Of a DNA stretch of 44,037 nucleotides, positions 11,336-22,056 are shown piece after piece. The translations under genes and the position numbers were made by a program. Position 1 is the first letter of the stretch; the number at the start of each line of letters is the position of its first letter. The stretch is from Chara braunii (lineage: Eukaryota > Streptophyta > Charophyceae > Charales > Characeae). A model generated the notes under the pieces. That model searched no databases. It was not told where the DNA came from and saw nothing but the letters and a program-made list of their open reading frames with translations. Location of the stretch: NCBI GenBank assembly GCA_003427395.1, contig BFEA01000262.1, positions 279,109 to 323,145 of the forward strand. The letters are read 5' to 3'.

Positions 11336-11770
11336 TGTCGAGCGCATTGGCTCCAACTTTTTGGCTAAAGGCGGGCGCTCTTTCGGCTGCGTGACACATG
11401 AGTAAAGAAAAGCAAAATAAAGATAAGTTAGACGAAACACATAAGTCATCCCGCGAACCACAGAGACGGTCGTGGTCGCGCTATCACCTTGCCTGTAAGA
11501 AACACATAATTCATCTCGCGAACCGCAAAGACGATCGTTGTCGCGCTGTCACCTTGCCTCTTTGGCCAGGTGCCCCAACCGTACTGCTCGTGGTTCCGTA
11601 TGACAAAAGAGGTGCCCTTGAGGCATAATTTACCTTCCCTAAGGGGTTGTTACCACCCTTAAGGGTGTATCCCTACGGAGCTATTGACCAACGTGCGAAA
11701 GTTGTTAGATCCAATTACAGAGGTAGGTGAGTCAAAGGCGTTTGCTCGTTTTGCTGCAGTATAGACACAC
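11336..11770 (-). mobile_element. LTR-end fragment D
   Basis: TGTCGAGCGCATTGG at 11336 is the reverse complement of an LTR end. It is followed in the expected order by CTGCGTGACAC, GGTGCCC, an AATTTACCTTCCC segment (the GGTAAGT region on the minus strand), CTTAAGGGTG and an AATTACAGAGGTAGG box. Inside is a ~65-bp tandem duplication at about 11438-11567 (CGCGAACC...CACCTTGCCT). The rest of the LTR and the PBS are absent. Confidence 0.7.
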
Positions 11771-11965
11771 CTTGTTGAAAAGCCGATTAGACCTAGATGT
11801 TGTTCGTTCTCTAGGAGACTGATCTCTCAAGTACGAAGTAAATGTCAGTCGCCTAGGACGGTATTTACCAAATGTGAAACAGACAAGAATCCTAGTTTCT
11901 TAGATACAATCCAAAAGAAGGTTATCACAAAAACTTCGCAATTTGAAGATAAATTAGTCATAGTC
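11771..11965. other. Unassigned spacer
   Basis: There is a short stretch between LTR fragment D and the foldback element. No gene, RNA or repeat was recognised. Confidence 0.4.
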
Positions 11966-11970
11966 GATAG

Positions 11971-12334
11971 AACTACGATTTCCTCAAAATGAATATTTTT
12001 TTTTTTTTGCACGAAATTGAAACCGAGTTTTTTCAACTTTTTTGGCTAAAAACTCGTCTAAATTTTGTTGCTCCTGATAGTCGAATGTTTTTAAAATGCT
12101 TGACCCCTTGGATGTATCAGGACTACGATTGAGACCAGATACATCCAAGGGGGATCTCCTAGATGTATCTTGTCTCAAGCCAGATCCAGATACATATAGG
12201 GGTTCCAGCGTTTTAAAAACGTCGGACCCTCAAAAGTGGCAAATTTAGACGAGTTTTCGACCAAAAAACTTGAAAAAACTCAGTTTCAATTTCGTTTAGA
12301 AAATAAAAAATATTTACTTTGACGAAATGACAGT
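11971..12334. mobile_element. Foldback/MITE-like element with GATAG target duplication
   Basis: Left arm sequence (GAATATTTTT, ACGAAATTGAAACCGAGTTT, AAACTCGTCTAAATTT) returns in inverted orientation on the right (AAATTTAGACGAGTTTTCG, AACTCAGTTTCAATTTCGT, AATATTTAC). The arms continue inward through TTTTTAAAATGC and GCGTTTTAAAAA. The centre holds several GATACATC/GATGTATC words. GATAG directly flanks both sides (11966-11970 and 12335-12339), fitting a 5-bp target duplication. It is 364 bp with no coding capacity, so it would be a non-autonomous DNA element. Superfamily is unassigned. Confidence 0.7.
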
Positions 12335-12543
12335 GATAGGAGATAGACATACGCCGATAGGTAGTCTTGCAGTAATCGCGCATATGAATGATAATTCAAT
12401 GTTGTCGGTGTTGAGCGCATCGGTCACGCACGGGGACCATCCCGGCCGCGTCACGCAGGATTTGGCAGGACTTGTCGCAGAGAGCGTTTGCCGCTCCGGT
12501 GGAGTGCGCCAGCCGTACCTGTCGCGAACCCCTACGATAGGAC

Positions 12544-12793
12544 NNNNNNNNNNNNNNNNNNNNNNNNNNNNNNNNNNNNNNNNNNNNNNNNNNNNNNNNN
12601 NNNNNNNNNNNNNNNNNNNNNNNNNNNNNNNNNNNNNNNNNNNNNNNNNNNNNNNNNNNNNNNNNNNNNNNNNNNNNNNNNNNNNNNNNNNNNNNNNNNN
12701 NNNNNNNNNNNNNNNNNNNNNNNNNNNNNNNNNNNNNNNNNNNNNNNNNNNNNNNNNNNNNNNNNNNNNNNNNNNNNNNNNNNNNNNNNNNNN
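12544..12793. other. Assembly gap (250 N) with identical flanks
   Basis: The 95 bp before the gap (12449-12543) and the 95 bp after it (12794-12888) are identical. The gap probably separates two overlapping contig ends, and the real sequence may contain that segment once with no gap. Confidence 0.95.
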
Positions 12794-14370
12794 CGTCACG
12801 CAGGATTTGGCAGGACTTGTCGCAGAGAGCGTTTGCCGCTCCGGTGGAGTGCGCCAGCCGTACCTGTCGCGAACCCCTACGATAGGACAGGGTCACGCGA
12901 GGCACCGCTTACCTCCACCTGCGGGAGCTGTCACCATCCCTTAGGTGGGCGTATCCCCGCCGAGCTATTGAACCACATGCGAAAGCTTTTCGTATGCAAT
13001 TGCAGAGGTGGCCCAGCCGAGGGCGTTTCTCGCTCACTGTAGCATAGGGCGTACGCGCGGTCGAACGCCCAAAATCGAACCCGCACGGGAATCGACGCAT
13101 GGGGGGGCTGAAGTCCCAAGCGCGACCCGACGTTGATCGACTACGACGCACCCTACACACCACGCGTTACGCCACAACACTCACACTTACCACGGATAAC
13201 ACACGGAAACACACAAGACAAACCCCACAAACAACACAACAACACCAATACTCCTAGTCCCTTCAGTATCCGACCCATAGCTCTTTGCAGCCAGAATCAG
13301 ATAGGTGTGGCGCGCTGGGCTTTCGTATAAAAGTCGAGTGGATGCATGACCTTCTCATGCCAACCAGCCATGCGGGCGCACGCAAGCATTCGCGCTGATG
13401 GGGTACTACTTGGTACTCGTAGCCTTGCGACCCTGGATACTCTCGAGGGTAGCGCTCGACACTCAAGTGTCGGCTGACAGACGCTTTGAGGGGTAATCTC
13501 TCGACGTCAGACAACCGCCATGTGCGGTTGAAAACAACACCCTCTTCTGGACCCTGTGCAGAGGGGTTGAGTAGACAGTTTCGAGCTGTCGTGGTGGCCA
13601 AATATCAAGAGGTTTGACTTTGACGGCTGCCACGGACTACAACGTCCAACCAAAATAAAAAAAAGCAAGAACTAAGAGGGGACCTCTCTTTTCTCTCAAG
13701 GCAGAACTTATTTAATCACTATGCACGACCTCAATGGGTCGATCGGACACAGGAAACATGATATAAAAGTTATGAAATAGGAGACGATCACTCTTACAAT
13801 CACGGTGTGACTTCCTTCAAATATATATACATATGATCGTAGGCAAACCCAAATTTGGATGTCACTTCACAGAGCATACCTGCAATCACATCAAAGATTT
13901 ATATCGACAAAGCACACACTACACGGGGTCAACTTCAACCATTCTTTGCGCTCACACCCCTCGCTTAGCCATACAAGCCTCACTCCTTGTGCAACTTTCA
14001 AAATAACATACTCAACATCTTTATTAAATGACCATTCAATTAAAGTCAGGGTAAAAATGGAACAAAACAACACAAAACACAGGGCCAAAGCCTTTAGGTT
14101 GGGTAACAAAAGTGGATTAGAGTTTAGCCGGAAACCGCAAATGATCCTTTGGAAGGAGTAGGCCGACCAGATGAAATCTTTAAGTGAAAATCGAACCCTG
14201 CATAACGGTACAGGCCAAAGAAAAAATATTATTTATGTCGAGGGGAAAACATTCCCCTAGTCGTAACCTAACTCCTCTACTAGTATCAAGTCACTGAGTA
14301 TCTCCTCTAATCAGGATAGATTCACAAGGTAGCTCCCAGCTGAAAAATATTCTAACTTCCCAAATTCTAC

Positions 14371-14520
14371 GAAATTTCGGCAGCGCTTCCCGTAGGAAAA
14401 ATGTCTTTTCAGAATTTCTATGAGTCCAAAAATGACTAACTCCCCCAGATTTGTAGAAATTTTGGCAGCGCTTCCCGTAGGAACAAAAGGCTGTCAAGAT
14501 GTATACGAAGCTGAAAAGAC
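14371..14520 (-). repeat. Tandem repeat with GGAAGCGCTGCCGAAAT motif, copy B
   Basis: Two units with core TTTCGGCAGCGCTTCCCG (14374-14391 and about 14459-14475), each followed by TAGGAAMA, are spaced ~87 bp. They correspond to the three units at 1884-2165. Confidence 0.75.
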
Positions 14521-14884
14521 AGAAAGACAAAGCTATACCTGGGACTAACTTCTAGCCCCTGGTTGATAACTTAGGCTCAACATTAGTCTGCATGCCCTCT
14601 GAGTGAGACCATGAGCTAATGCTGATCCTAACCCTCAGCAGAGTCAGTCCTATCTCATCCTAAGCTTCCCTCCCATCATCCATCTTACCTACCTATGGCT
14701 CCAGCACTTGGTGAGCACCTACAACAACTAATATATCAAAGAGATATCCCAGAGTGAGAGCCCATAAGCATACATAAGCAAACATCTCTCACCACCCTCA
14801 GGTTCCTTTCAGACCTCATAGTTCGTTCGAAAGCCTCTTTATTTTCCTTTTACCCAGTCTTACATAAGACATAGGATCAGCCAA

Positions 14885-16135
14885 CCCAACTTATGGATGT
14901 GACTGACTTGCCATTTTATATGACTAGGGCACACCAACTTATGGTGCCCCAGCCTGGTAACACGAGTATACGTAGTGCATAAGACTAAACCACACCAACT
15001 TATGGGGTGACCAGTTTCTGCAAAAACCATTGACATAAGGCGTATGACTGGGCCGCACCAACTTATGGTGAGGCTGGTCAGCCTAAACGTTCGACATAAA
15101 CATAGAACTGAACCTCCCCAACTTATGGGGGGCCAGCCTCTGCCTAACCAATGACAAAAGGCATATGACTACACCCAACAACTTATTTTGTGCCTGACTA
15201 GCCCATACAGTGACATATAACATAAGACCAGACTACCCAACTTATGAGTAGTCTAGCCCCGCCCAAACAACAATAAGCGTATATGACCGAACAACCCGCA
15301 ACTTATGCGTTCGCCCGGCCTCCGCAACACAACTACATCAATAAATAAGTTTCACAATCAGATTCTGTCTTCAGACGAGTGGCCAGGTCACCTCAACTCA
15401 TGAGGATCCCTACCCAAACGTCAGATATGTTTAGAAAAGGAAAATAGCCAGACTTTATATATTTCTCTGTTTTCGTGTTATTAAGGACATAGGACCAACT
15501 ACCCAACTTATGGGTGAGTCTGTCTGCCCACAGTTACCACACCATTTTGTATTGTTCATCTTTTTTTCCTCTGCTTTGTCTGCTACCGGCTTGTATGGCT
15601 GGATCTCCCAACTTATGGCGTCCAGCCTGCCATGAATATACATAATAAATGATGTATCACTTTGTATACTNTGATTCTCTTAGTGATGGCGGCTCATGAC
15701 TTGACCACACCTACTTATGGTGTGAATAGTCTCGCCTGAAACAATAAAGCATAATACTGAGCCACACCAACTTATGGTGTGGTCAACTTCTGCGTAGACA
15801 ATTGATGTAAGACGTATGACCGGGTCTCACCAACTTATGGTGAGACTGACCAGCCTAAACTTTCGGCATACCCAAAGAACTGGGCTACCTCAACTTATGA
15901 GGAGCCCAGCCTTTGCCTGAACAAACGACGAAAGGCATATGACCAGCCACAACAACTTATGTTATGCCTGACCAGCCCATACAATTACATACAGCGTAGA
16001 ACTAGGTAAAACGTATTACATCAATTGTGCGAAAGACTGAGCAGCCCGCAACTTATGGGTAGTCTAGCTTGCCAAATAACAGGTAAAACAAGTGCGAAAG
16101 ACTGAGCAGCCCGCAACTTATGCGTTCGCCCGGCC
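14885..16135 (-). repeat. Tandem hairpin array B (~17 units)
   Basis: Most units are ~60 bp, with spacers such as GCCTRAAC, a TTGACATAAGGC-like segment and ATGACT. Each has a constant CCAACTTATGG core (CCATAAGTTGG on the sense strand) inside complementary arms that differ between units. Examples are AGACTAC/GTAGTCT (about 15229-15254), GGCTGGA/TCCAGCC (15597-15627), CCACACC/GGTGTGG (about 15762-15782), GTCTCACC/GGTGAGAC (about 15824-15846) and TGGGCT/AGCCCA (about 15880-15908). Units near 14990-15220 and 15760-15985 are a higher-order duplication, which lets paired arm changes be compared directly. Confidence 0.85.
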
Positions 16136-16364
16136 TCCGCAACATATTTGTCAATTCTGTGTTTTCTGAATTCACACTGATAATCTTGTTTAAACCAATA
16201 CATATTTGTCAGTTTACTTTGCAAAACAATGTTGTGAAATCAAACAAATAAACAAACAATTAGCTTTCTCAGTCATACTTACAGTCAGACAATAGCAAAA
16301 GGACAATACAGTTTAATGATAGGATCACACGCGTAAATTGAGGGTTATACCTGAGTGTTCCCTA

Positions 16365-16620
16365 CCTCCAGAACCCCGCCTGGGCTCCGGCAGAGCTCCC
16401 GCAATCGGTGGGGCAACCTCCCACAGAGGCCTTGGCGCGGTCCTATGGGTTTCAATCCCGCGTGCCGCCTTCCTCTCGTAACCTCAGACTAGACTTAGAC
16501 TGAGAAGGGCAGCGAAAGAAACAGTTTAGACACTCAGATCCAAAAGGGGTGCTCTAAGACTCGCAGGAGAGGGCCTTGATATCTTCAGCACCTGAGGGCC
16601 CCGCAATGATGGCCAATAAG
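16365..16620 (-). other. Conserved LTR block next to the hairpin array, copy B
   Basis: This is the counterpart of 3555-3835, sharing GGCTCCGGCAGAG, CCGCAATCGGT, GGCCTTGGCGCGG, a T-arm-like GGGTTTCAATCCC, AGACTAGACTTAGA, AAAAGGGGTGCTC and CCTGAGGGCCCCGCAATG. It may be a structured RNA region or the core of a regulatory segment. It shows no uninterrupted shared reading frame. Confidence 0.55.
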
Positions 16621-18092
16621 ATGCAGTACAGAAGATCAGATCACGGTCGAAACGCCGAGTAACAACCCCCTCCGCCAAGCCTGACCACCCACCTCAGTCG
16701 TGATGTTGTTCTCTTTGACCAATCCGCCACTACGCAGCCTAGAAAGGCTGCATTCGAATACAACACACCCCCTTAATACATAGCGTCGCTTCTCCGACCA
16801 AAGCTATCGCGCGTAGTCTACAAAGAGCACGTCCAAATAGAGCACACCCCTTCGTGCTCTACCCGAGATGAGGGCGGATCACATTCAAACTCAGTGTACT
16901 GCTGTATAAGAACAGTTGTGCGTAGCGAACAGGCAGCGTATTATTACTCAATACTAACGCATTTACACACAGGGCCGCACAACAAGGTTCGGTGGTGCGT
17001 GGTGCAAAACACGACATGTACGGCGAAGCACAGCAGCGTACCAACAACAACTCACTGACTAGTAGCTCGGTACGCAGCGGCTCGATTAGCAGCAGCGGTC
17101 GGGCGGACTTCTACCAGCAAACTCAGCAATGGTACCTCCAATAGGTGCCGCATCAAATCAGCGAGTTCTTCATGCTCAACGAATATTAACTCGGTGGCAG
17201 TCGCTCAGCGAACAACATCTCCTCTGACTCTGATATTGGCGACACCACCCACCTTCTAATACAAGAGCTGCAACAACGTTCGTCTGACAGAATTCCAGGT
17301 TACAATTTCAGTGTGAAGAAAGCAGGAATGTACCGAATCGGATACGGCGACGACAGAGAACCAAAGCAGTGAGCTCATGTATCAAAGCCTGCATACGCTT
17401 GCCACCACCCTCAACAAAATTAAGAAAGAGCTCTCAATATGTCAATCCTTGCTATGTCTGGATCTGGAATGACTATGCACAACCATTATAGGAACTAGGA
17501 TCAAAAAGCCACTGAGACATATCTCCAAGATTTAAAACAAAAATGATGTCGACAGACCTAGGGAGCTCGACTAACCAATGCAGTATCAGCAGTGTGAACA
17601 CCACTTTCAAATACACGGAATGGGACGTATGTTTCCGCCATTCTCGACCCAGTGCAGCGCCTAAACAAGCCATCCACTACCACATACAACTGCGGTAAAG
17701 AGAGTGCTATCAGAGATCAATGCACTCCTCTACTACCTTTCGCGCCTTCCCAAAGTGACAGTGAACCTTCCATTATATCGTGGTCAGATGCAGACCAGGC
17801 AAACGTCCTCCCTCCTTCCCTTAACTTCCTTGCCTGTCACCCCCGTCAACTTCGAATACTCCTCGCCTTACCAGCCCCTTATGCACATGGTAGGGGCGCC
17901 AGCCTGATACATGCCAAATGCATGGTCATAAGGACAAAACGAGGCAGCTCAGTGGTACCACCTCGATAGGCGCTGCGAACACAAGCATTGTGAAGGCGAA
18001 CACCCTGACGATCTCTTCCCTCTTACCTCCGCTAGATTCTTTTTCTCCTTTCTCCGCCTTACACCCCCTTTTAATCCTTTCTGGTCTCTCTC

Positions 18093-18095
<3 letters not shown>

Positions 18096-18153
<58 letters not shown>
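18096..18153 (+). repeat. (TC)n microsatellite in LTR B
   Basis: An uninterrupted CT dinucleotide run sits in LTR B. LTR A has only an imperfect CT-rich tract at about 4950-5000. Confidence 0.97.
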
Positions 18154-18156
<3 letters not shown>

Positions 18157-19950
18157 CTCCCTCCTTGTATCTGGTCCCGGCCCTGACTAGATTCGAGCGC
18201 CTCGCGAAAGCCCATAGTGCACTGCAAAACCAGTGAGATGATGAGCGTGTGCAACAGCACTATCAGCAGCCGAGCCTTGATAATGCCCATGAGCAACTAC
18301 TGGATCGAAGGTCAGTGTAACGAATACAAACAGCTTCGGCGAGCAGCACAATCAGCCGTAACACCTTGACCACGCAGATACGGTCGGGATGCTGACGAAG
18401 CTTGGAAGAGCAGCCCGGCCTGGCGAGGCAGGTTCCGCTGCACTACTCACCAAAAGTGCAAAATGAGAATGAATCTTCCNCTAAATCATGGGAAGATGCC
18501 TTGCTATCCTCCGCACCATGTCAAAAACACCGCCCTACTCCTCGCAACCTTACTCCCGGTTCGTCCCACGTCGACAGTTCTTTAAGGCAAGCACATAATC
18601 CCGTTGCTGGCTTCCTGCTCTCTCCACTGATAGAATAAGAAAAAGAATCAATGTATCTTACGCTAAAACATGGCTAGGTACATTAACACTTTGTTGCACT
18701 CGGTTTCTGGGCGCAACTCTTGCTGCTCACACCGCCGAAACCACTCACCGATTGCCAATTCTGACATTGCCATTCACTTCGCAGTGCCTCAAAACCCCCA
18801 TTTACCATCTTAGATTGTCAGGAATGACCAAGAAATGACCAAGATCCGATGACTTCTCTTCTTCTTCTCCATAACTCCGACTTTTCCCACGCACACTATT
18901 TCTTATCTAACTCACTATCTACTCATTCTTTACTAAAACTAACATCATATCTGGGCTCGCCATAGCCCAAACCCTCGGATTTGAGCCTTCACTCGCCCGT
19001 TTTTATCAAGGAACGGGCGAGATCTGCCTTTTTCCTCTTCACTCCTTCCCTTGTCCGCCATCTCCGACTTCGTCTCCCTCACAGCCCGACAACGCCCAGT
19101 CCTACACCGACTGAAGTGGGAAGGGAAAATAATCAACTGCCTCAACGCCCCTGAGGCCGCCCTCTTTAAAGCTTTTTCCCAGAGGCAGAGTGGGGCATTA
19201 CATACAGCGGACCATACTAAATTTTTTTATTTTTTATTCTTCTTTTTCTTTCCTATGTCGTTCCAATTTTAACAGATGTCCCGTAGGACTTTGTGATGTC
19301 GTGTTCCGCCGCCATAAGGGCAGACGTTGCTCGGCTCACCACGCGCATCGCCCCTTCATGCCGCGGTCGCGGCCCGAGGCTCTCATAGCCTGCCGCGACC
19401 GACCCTTTTACCGCCGCCTTGCCGGAAACCCCCGACTTTTGCTCCTCCCAAATCCTGTTCGTACTTCCTCCCTAGGACCCCTCTGATGAGTCCAAACACC
19501 GGTAATACCCCGTCACCTTAGTGTGTTGCACACCATGCGATCTTAGCAACTGCCGCGCATAGGGCCTGGCTTCGCCCACAACTGTCAACCTCCCGCATCT
19601 ACCACGCGGAGGTGGCCGCTTGCGTGCTACTTTCTCTCACATACCCCACTTTACTGCTCAAAGCAATGCCACCTCCGATGGCGCATGTCGTGTGAACGCA
19701 GGTGTGCCATGGTTAGTCAAATTAAAAAAAACTTTCTAGTTTTAACCAAAGCCAGAATTTTTGCCGGCGGAAACACCGACCCTATAGCATCAAAAAATAA
19801 AAATCATCACGCGCGCCTCAAAACTACGTGCCCATACATACTTTACTTCCTGTCAACCATTCAGTCAACGCGAACCAAACACAACCGCAACTTCGCACAG
19901 TATACTCAAATTCTGAGCAAACCTTATCTTCTGTCACTTGCAAAAAACAG

Positions 19951-19980
19951 GGCGGATACCCTTGTAAGGGTATTCGCGCC
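19951..19980 (-). other. LTR 5'-terminal hairpin, copy B
   Basis: GGCG and ATACCC arms, a TTGTAA loop, then GGGTAT and CGCC. It lies at the first ~35 bp of the LTR on its sense (minus) strand. Confidence 0.65.
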
Positions 19981-19984
19981 GACA

Positions 19985-21985
19985 TCGGGATAACACACAA
20001 TAAAAAAACTAATGTGTATCAAATTTATTCACACGAAATTGATTCAGCCTTTGTTTGGGGGAATGTTATGTCAATATGAGAATTTACCAAGATTGGGTTC
20101 TTGACTGGATGAGATGATATGCCAAAGTCATTCCTTTCCACCCGTACGTTACAAAAGAGACTTAAGCTTCACGTTTTGCAAGTGAGGGTCACCCACGAAC
20201 AGACAACGTCGAGAATCTATCATCCGATGTATGGGTAGGCCCGTCGGCTCATCTTCTAAGTCCTGACGTGAATAACATATGCAAGTAAATTTCATTGTTG
20301 TAATGCAGATTATTGAAAGATTTACTTTCAGCATAAGTTAGGACTCTCGATTCGATCATTCGTCGACAACCCGTATAGCCTTGAGGTAGGGGTCAGTTAG
20401 AGGTTTAGTTGGTTGCTTTATCCTCCTAGGCAATAATTACTTTTCTTGTTTTTTGAAAGATGAAGTATGCACCTTCATCATAATGACCCTCGAAACATTG
20501 TCACAATTATTGCATTGCCACCTCAATTTCTACCCCGAGTGCGCATTTCTTACAGTGTGAGCCCCATCCACCAGAGTGACACCTAGAAACGTCGACTGTA
20601 AATATAGTTTTTCATGAGACCGGGCTTTTTGAGACACCGATTTCTCTTTCAGCGATGACACATCGGACAACCATCTATAAGGTTGCTAAGCCAACCCCTT
20701 CGTGCTCGTGATTAGGGTAGAGTTGATATCCCTCCTTAGGGTTCGTGCCTCCAAACCTCTAGAAGTGATATATGATATTCCTCCTCCTCGCCCGAACACA
20801 AGACTCGGATCTCATAAGTCTGACCATCTCCACCAAACAAACAAAGTGTTGCCCCGATAGAAATGGTCCACTTTGGGTGGATTAGTGGCCTAATTCCGAA
20901 AGCAACGAACCTTCGCCTCAAATGCTTCATAGAGTGAGGGAAACCCTCAGACTACGAATGAAATTGTTCATCCATTCCTCGTTCACAAAAATAGCTGAGA
21001 TGAAATAGAGTATTGGACGACATAGAAAAAAACTCATTTGGATGGGTACAAACAAAATGCTGGTCGCTGGAGAAAGAATGAATCACCTCGGGGAAAAAAC
21101 AAAGTCCATTGATTTTGTCTTTTTTTCTTTGTTGAGCGTTCCTTCTATGACACCCGTTAAATTTACCATTTTCAAAACACAAGTTTATCTGGCATGCAGG
21201 CGAGTGAAAAATAAAATGAAATCCATATTTTTCATTAGCCCAATAAGCATAATCAATCTCCCTTTTACAAGCACCATGTTACCTACTTGCACATCATGCA
21301 AATGACAAGTTGAAAGACATCTAACAGAGCCCCATACTCAAGTCATATCCCACTTTTTAGATGTAAGACCACCCAAACTCTACTCTATCTTTTCCTCTCG
21401 AACACTCGGAGAAAATAGATTAGGTAAAGTGTGGGTGCACACTGGTGTGAAGTGGAATTTAGCTGACCTTGAGTGATTTGGTGCTGAAACGCGTCCTTAC
21501 TCATTAAAGAGAGCCAAACCAATAAAATAAGTATCGCCGAACTTAAAGTAGAACTGTAACCTGAAAGCAAGTCCCAAATCAAAAGCTAGTCCCAATTCAT
21601 CCCCAGCTCGCACGTCCCACACGAGGCGATCCCAAGTGTGGGATCCGCAAGTCAAACACACCTTCAAAAAAAACTCACGTGTCCTGCGTTGGTCCCAATC
21701 GGTCCCAGGCGGTCCCAAGTAGTCCCACATTACCGCCCACAACACCGGGTATGTCCAACTATTAAAACCGTTGTGGAGCGCATCGACTCACACCTTTTCG
21801 CAAAAAATGAGAGTTCTCCCGACCATCATCTTCAGTATCACAAAACAATGACACCACATATTAGTGCATCAAACAAATTCACTTTTATTCTCTTCCTCTT
21901 TTCCCTTCTAACTTTTGATCCCGAATAACTACCGGCTTTTCATATGGAAACAAACAAAAGCAAAGCTAAGATCACAACTTCGTAA
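19985..21985. other. Unassigned 2-kb stretch
   Basis: No gene was recognised. Minus-strand frames at 20736-20930 and 20952-21182 have protein-like composition but no family match I can name and no shared reading frame. 21590-21740 is rich in GTCCCA/GATCCCA words, similar to sequence in LTR C. If LTR C is a 5' LTR, part of this could be the internal region of a non-coding element. Confidence 0.35.
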
Positions 21986-21989
21986 TGCT

Positions 21990-22036
21990 TACTTTCCCGA
22001 GTGTCGTTCCACCAGAGACAACAGTAGATAGTCGTT
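21990..22036 (-). other. Leader remnant of element C
   Basis: The minus strand carries GGTGGAACGACACTCGGGAA, identical to the start of the internal region of the main element (about 35027-35046). This shows that C and the main element are related and that C is a 5' LTR reading leftward. No gag ORF follows. Confidence 0.75.
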
Positions 22037-22054
22037 ATCCCGGCAACGAGACCA
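22037..22054 (-). other. Primer-binding site of element C (degenerate)
   Basis: On the minus strand TGGTCTCGTTGCCGGGAT resembles the tRNA-Asp-type site TGGCGCCGTTGCCGGGGA, with several differences. It is placed between the LTR end and the conserved leader, as expected. Confidence 0.65.
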
Positions 22055-22056
22055 CC

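Larger units (their letters stand above)
12409..19984 (-). mobile_element. Giant LTR, copy B (~7.6 kb including a gap)
   Basis: On the minus strand it runs from TGTCGGCGCG at 19984 to GCTCAACA at 12409. It is flanked by TCGG on both sides (12405-12408 and 19985-19988), which could be a 4-bp target duplication of a solo LTR. Colinear with copy A are the end module (12409-13640), GCGCTTCCCGTAGG tandem repeats, hairpin array, 16365-16620 block, a CT-rich tract, the 18900-19030 segment, the CGCGCGCCTCAAA box and the terminal hairpin. There is no PBS at its lower end and no polypurine tract at its upper end. Part of the stated length is an artefactual gap. Confidence 0.75.

Noticed and set aside
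10993-11368. Two ~110-120-aa plus-strand ORFs
   Set aside because: Their sequence is entirely translation of (CT)n and (TCTA)n microsatellites.
14885-16135. CRISPR array (regular repeats with variable spacers)
   Set aside because: The repeated part is a short hairpin loop with variable pairing arms, the spacers are themselves related, and the setting is a eukaryotic LTR with no cas genes.
142-19984. A and B as the two LTRs of a single minus-strand element with 7592-12408 as internal region
   Set aside because: There is no PBS beside 12409, no polypurine tract beside 7591, no gag-pol between them, and A and B are too diverged from each other. Two separate insertions fit better.
20736-21182. 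Minus-strand frames as remnants of a protein gene
   Set aside because: Composition is protein-like but no family is recognisable and the two frames do not join; kept only as unassigned sequence.
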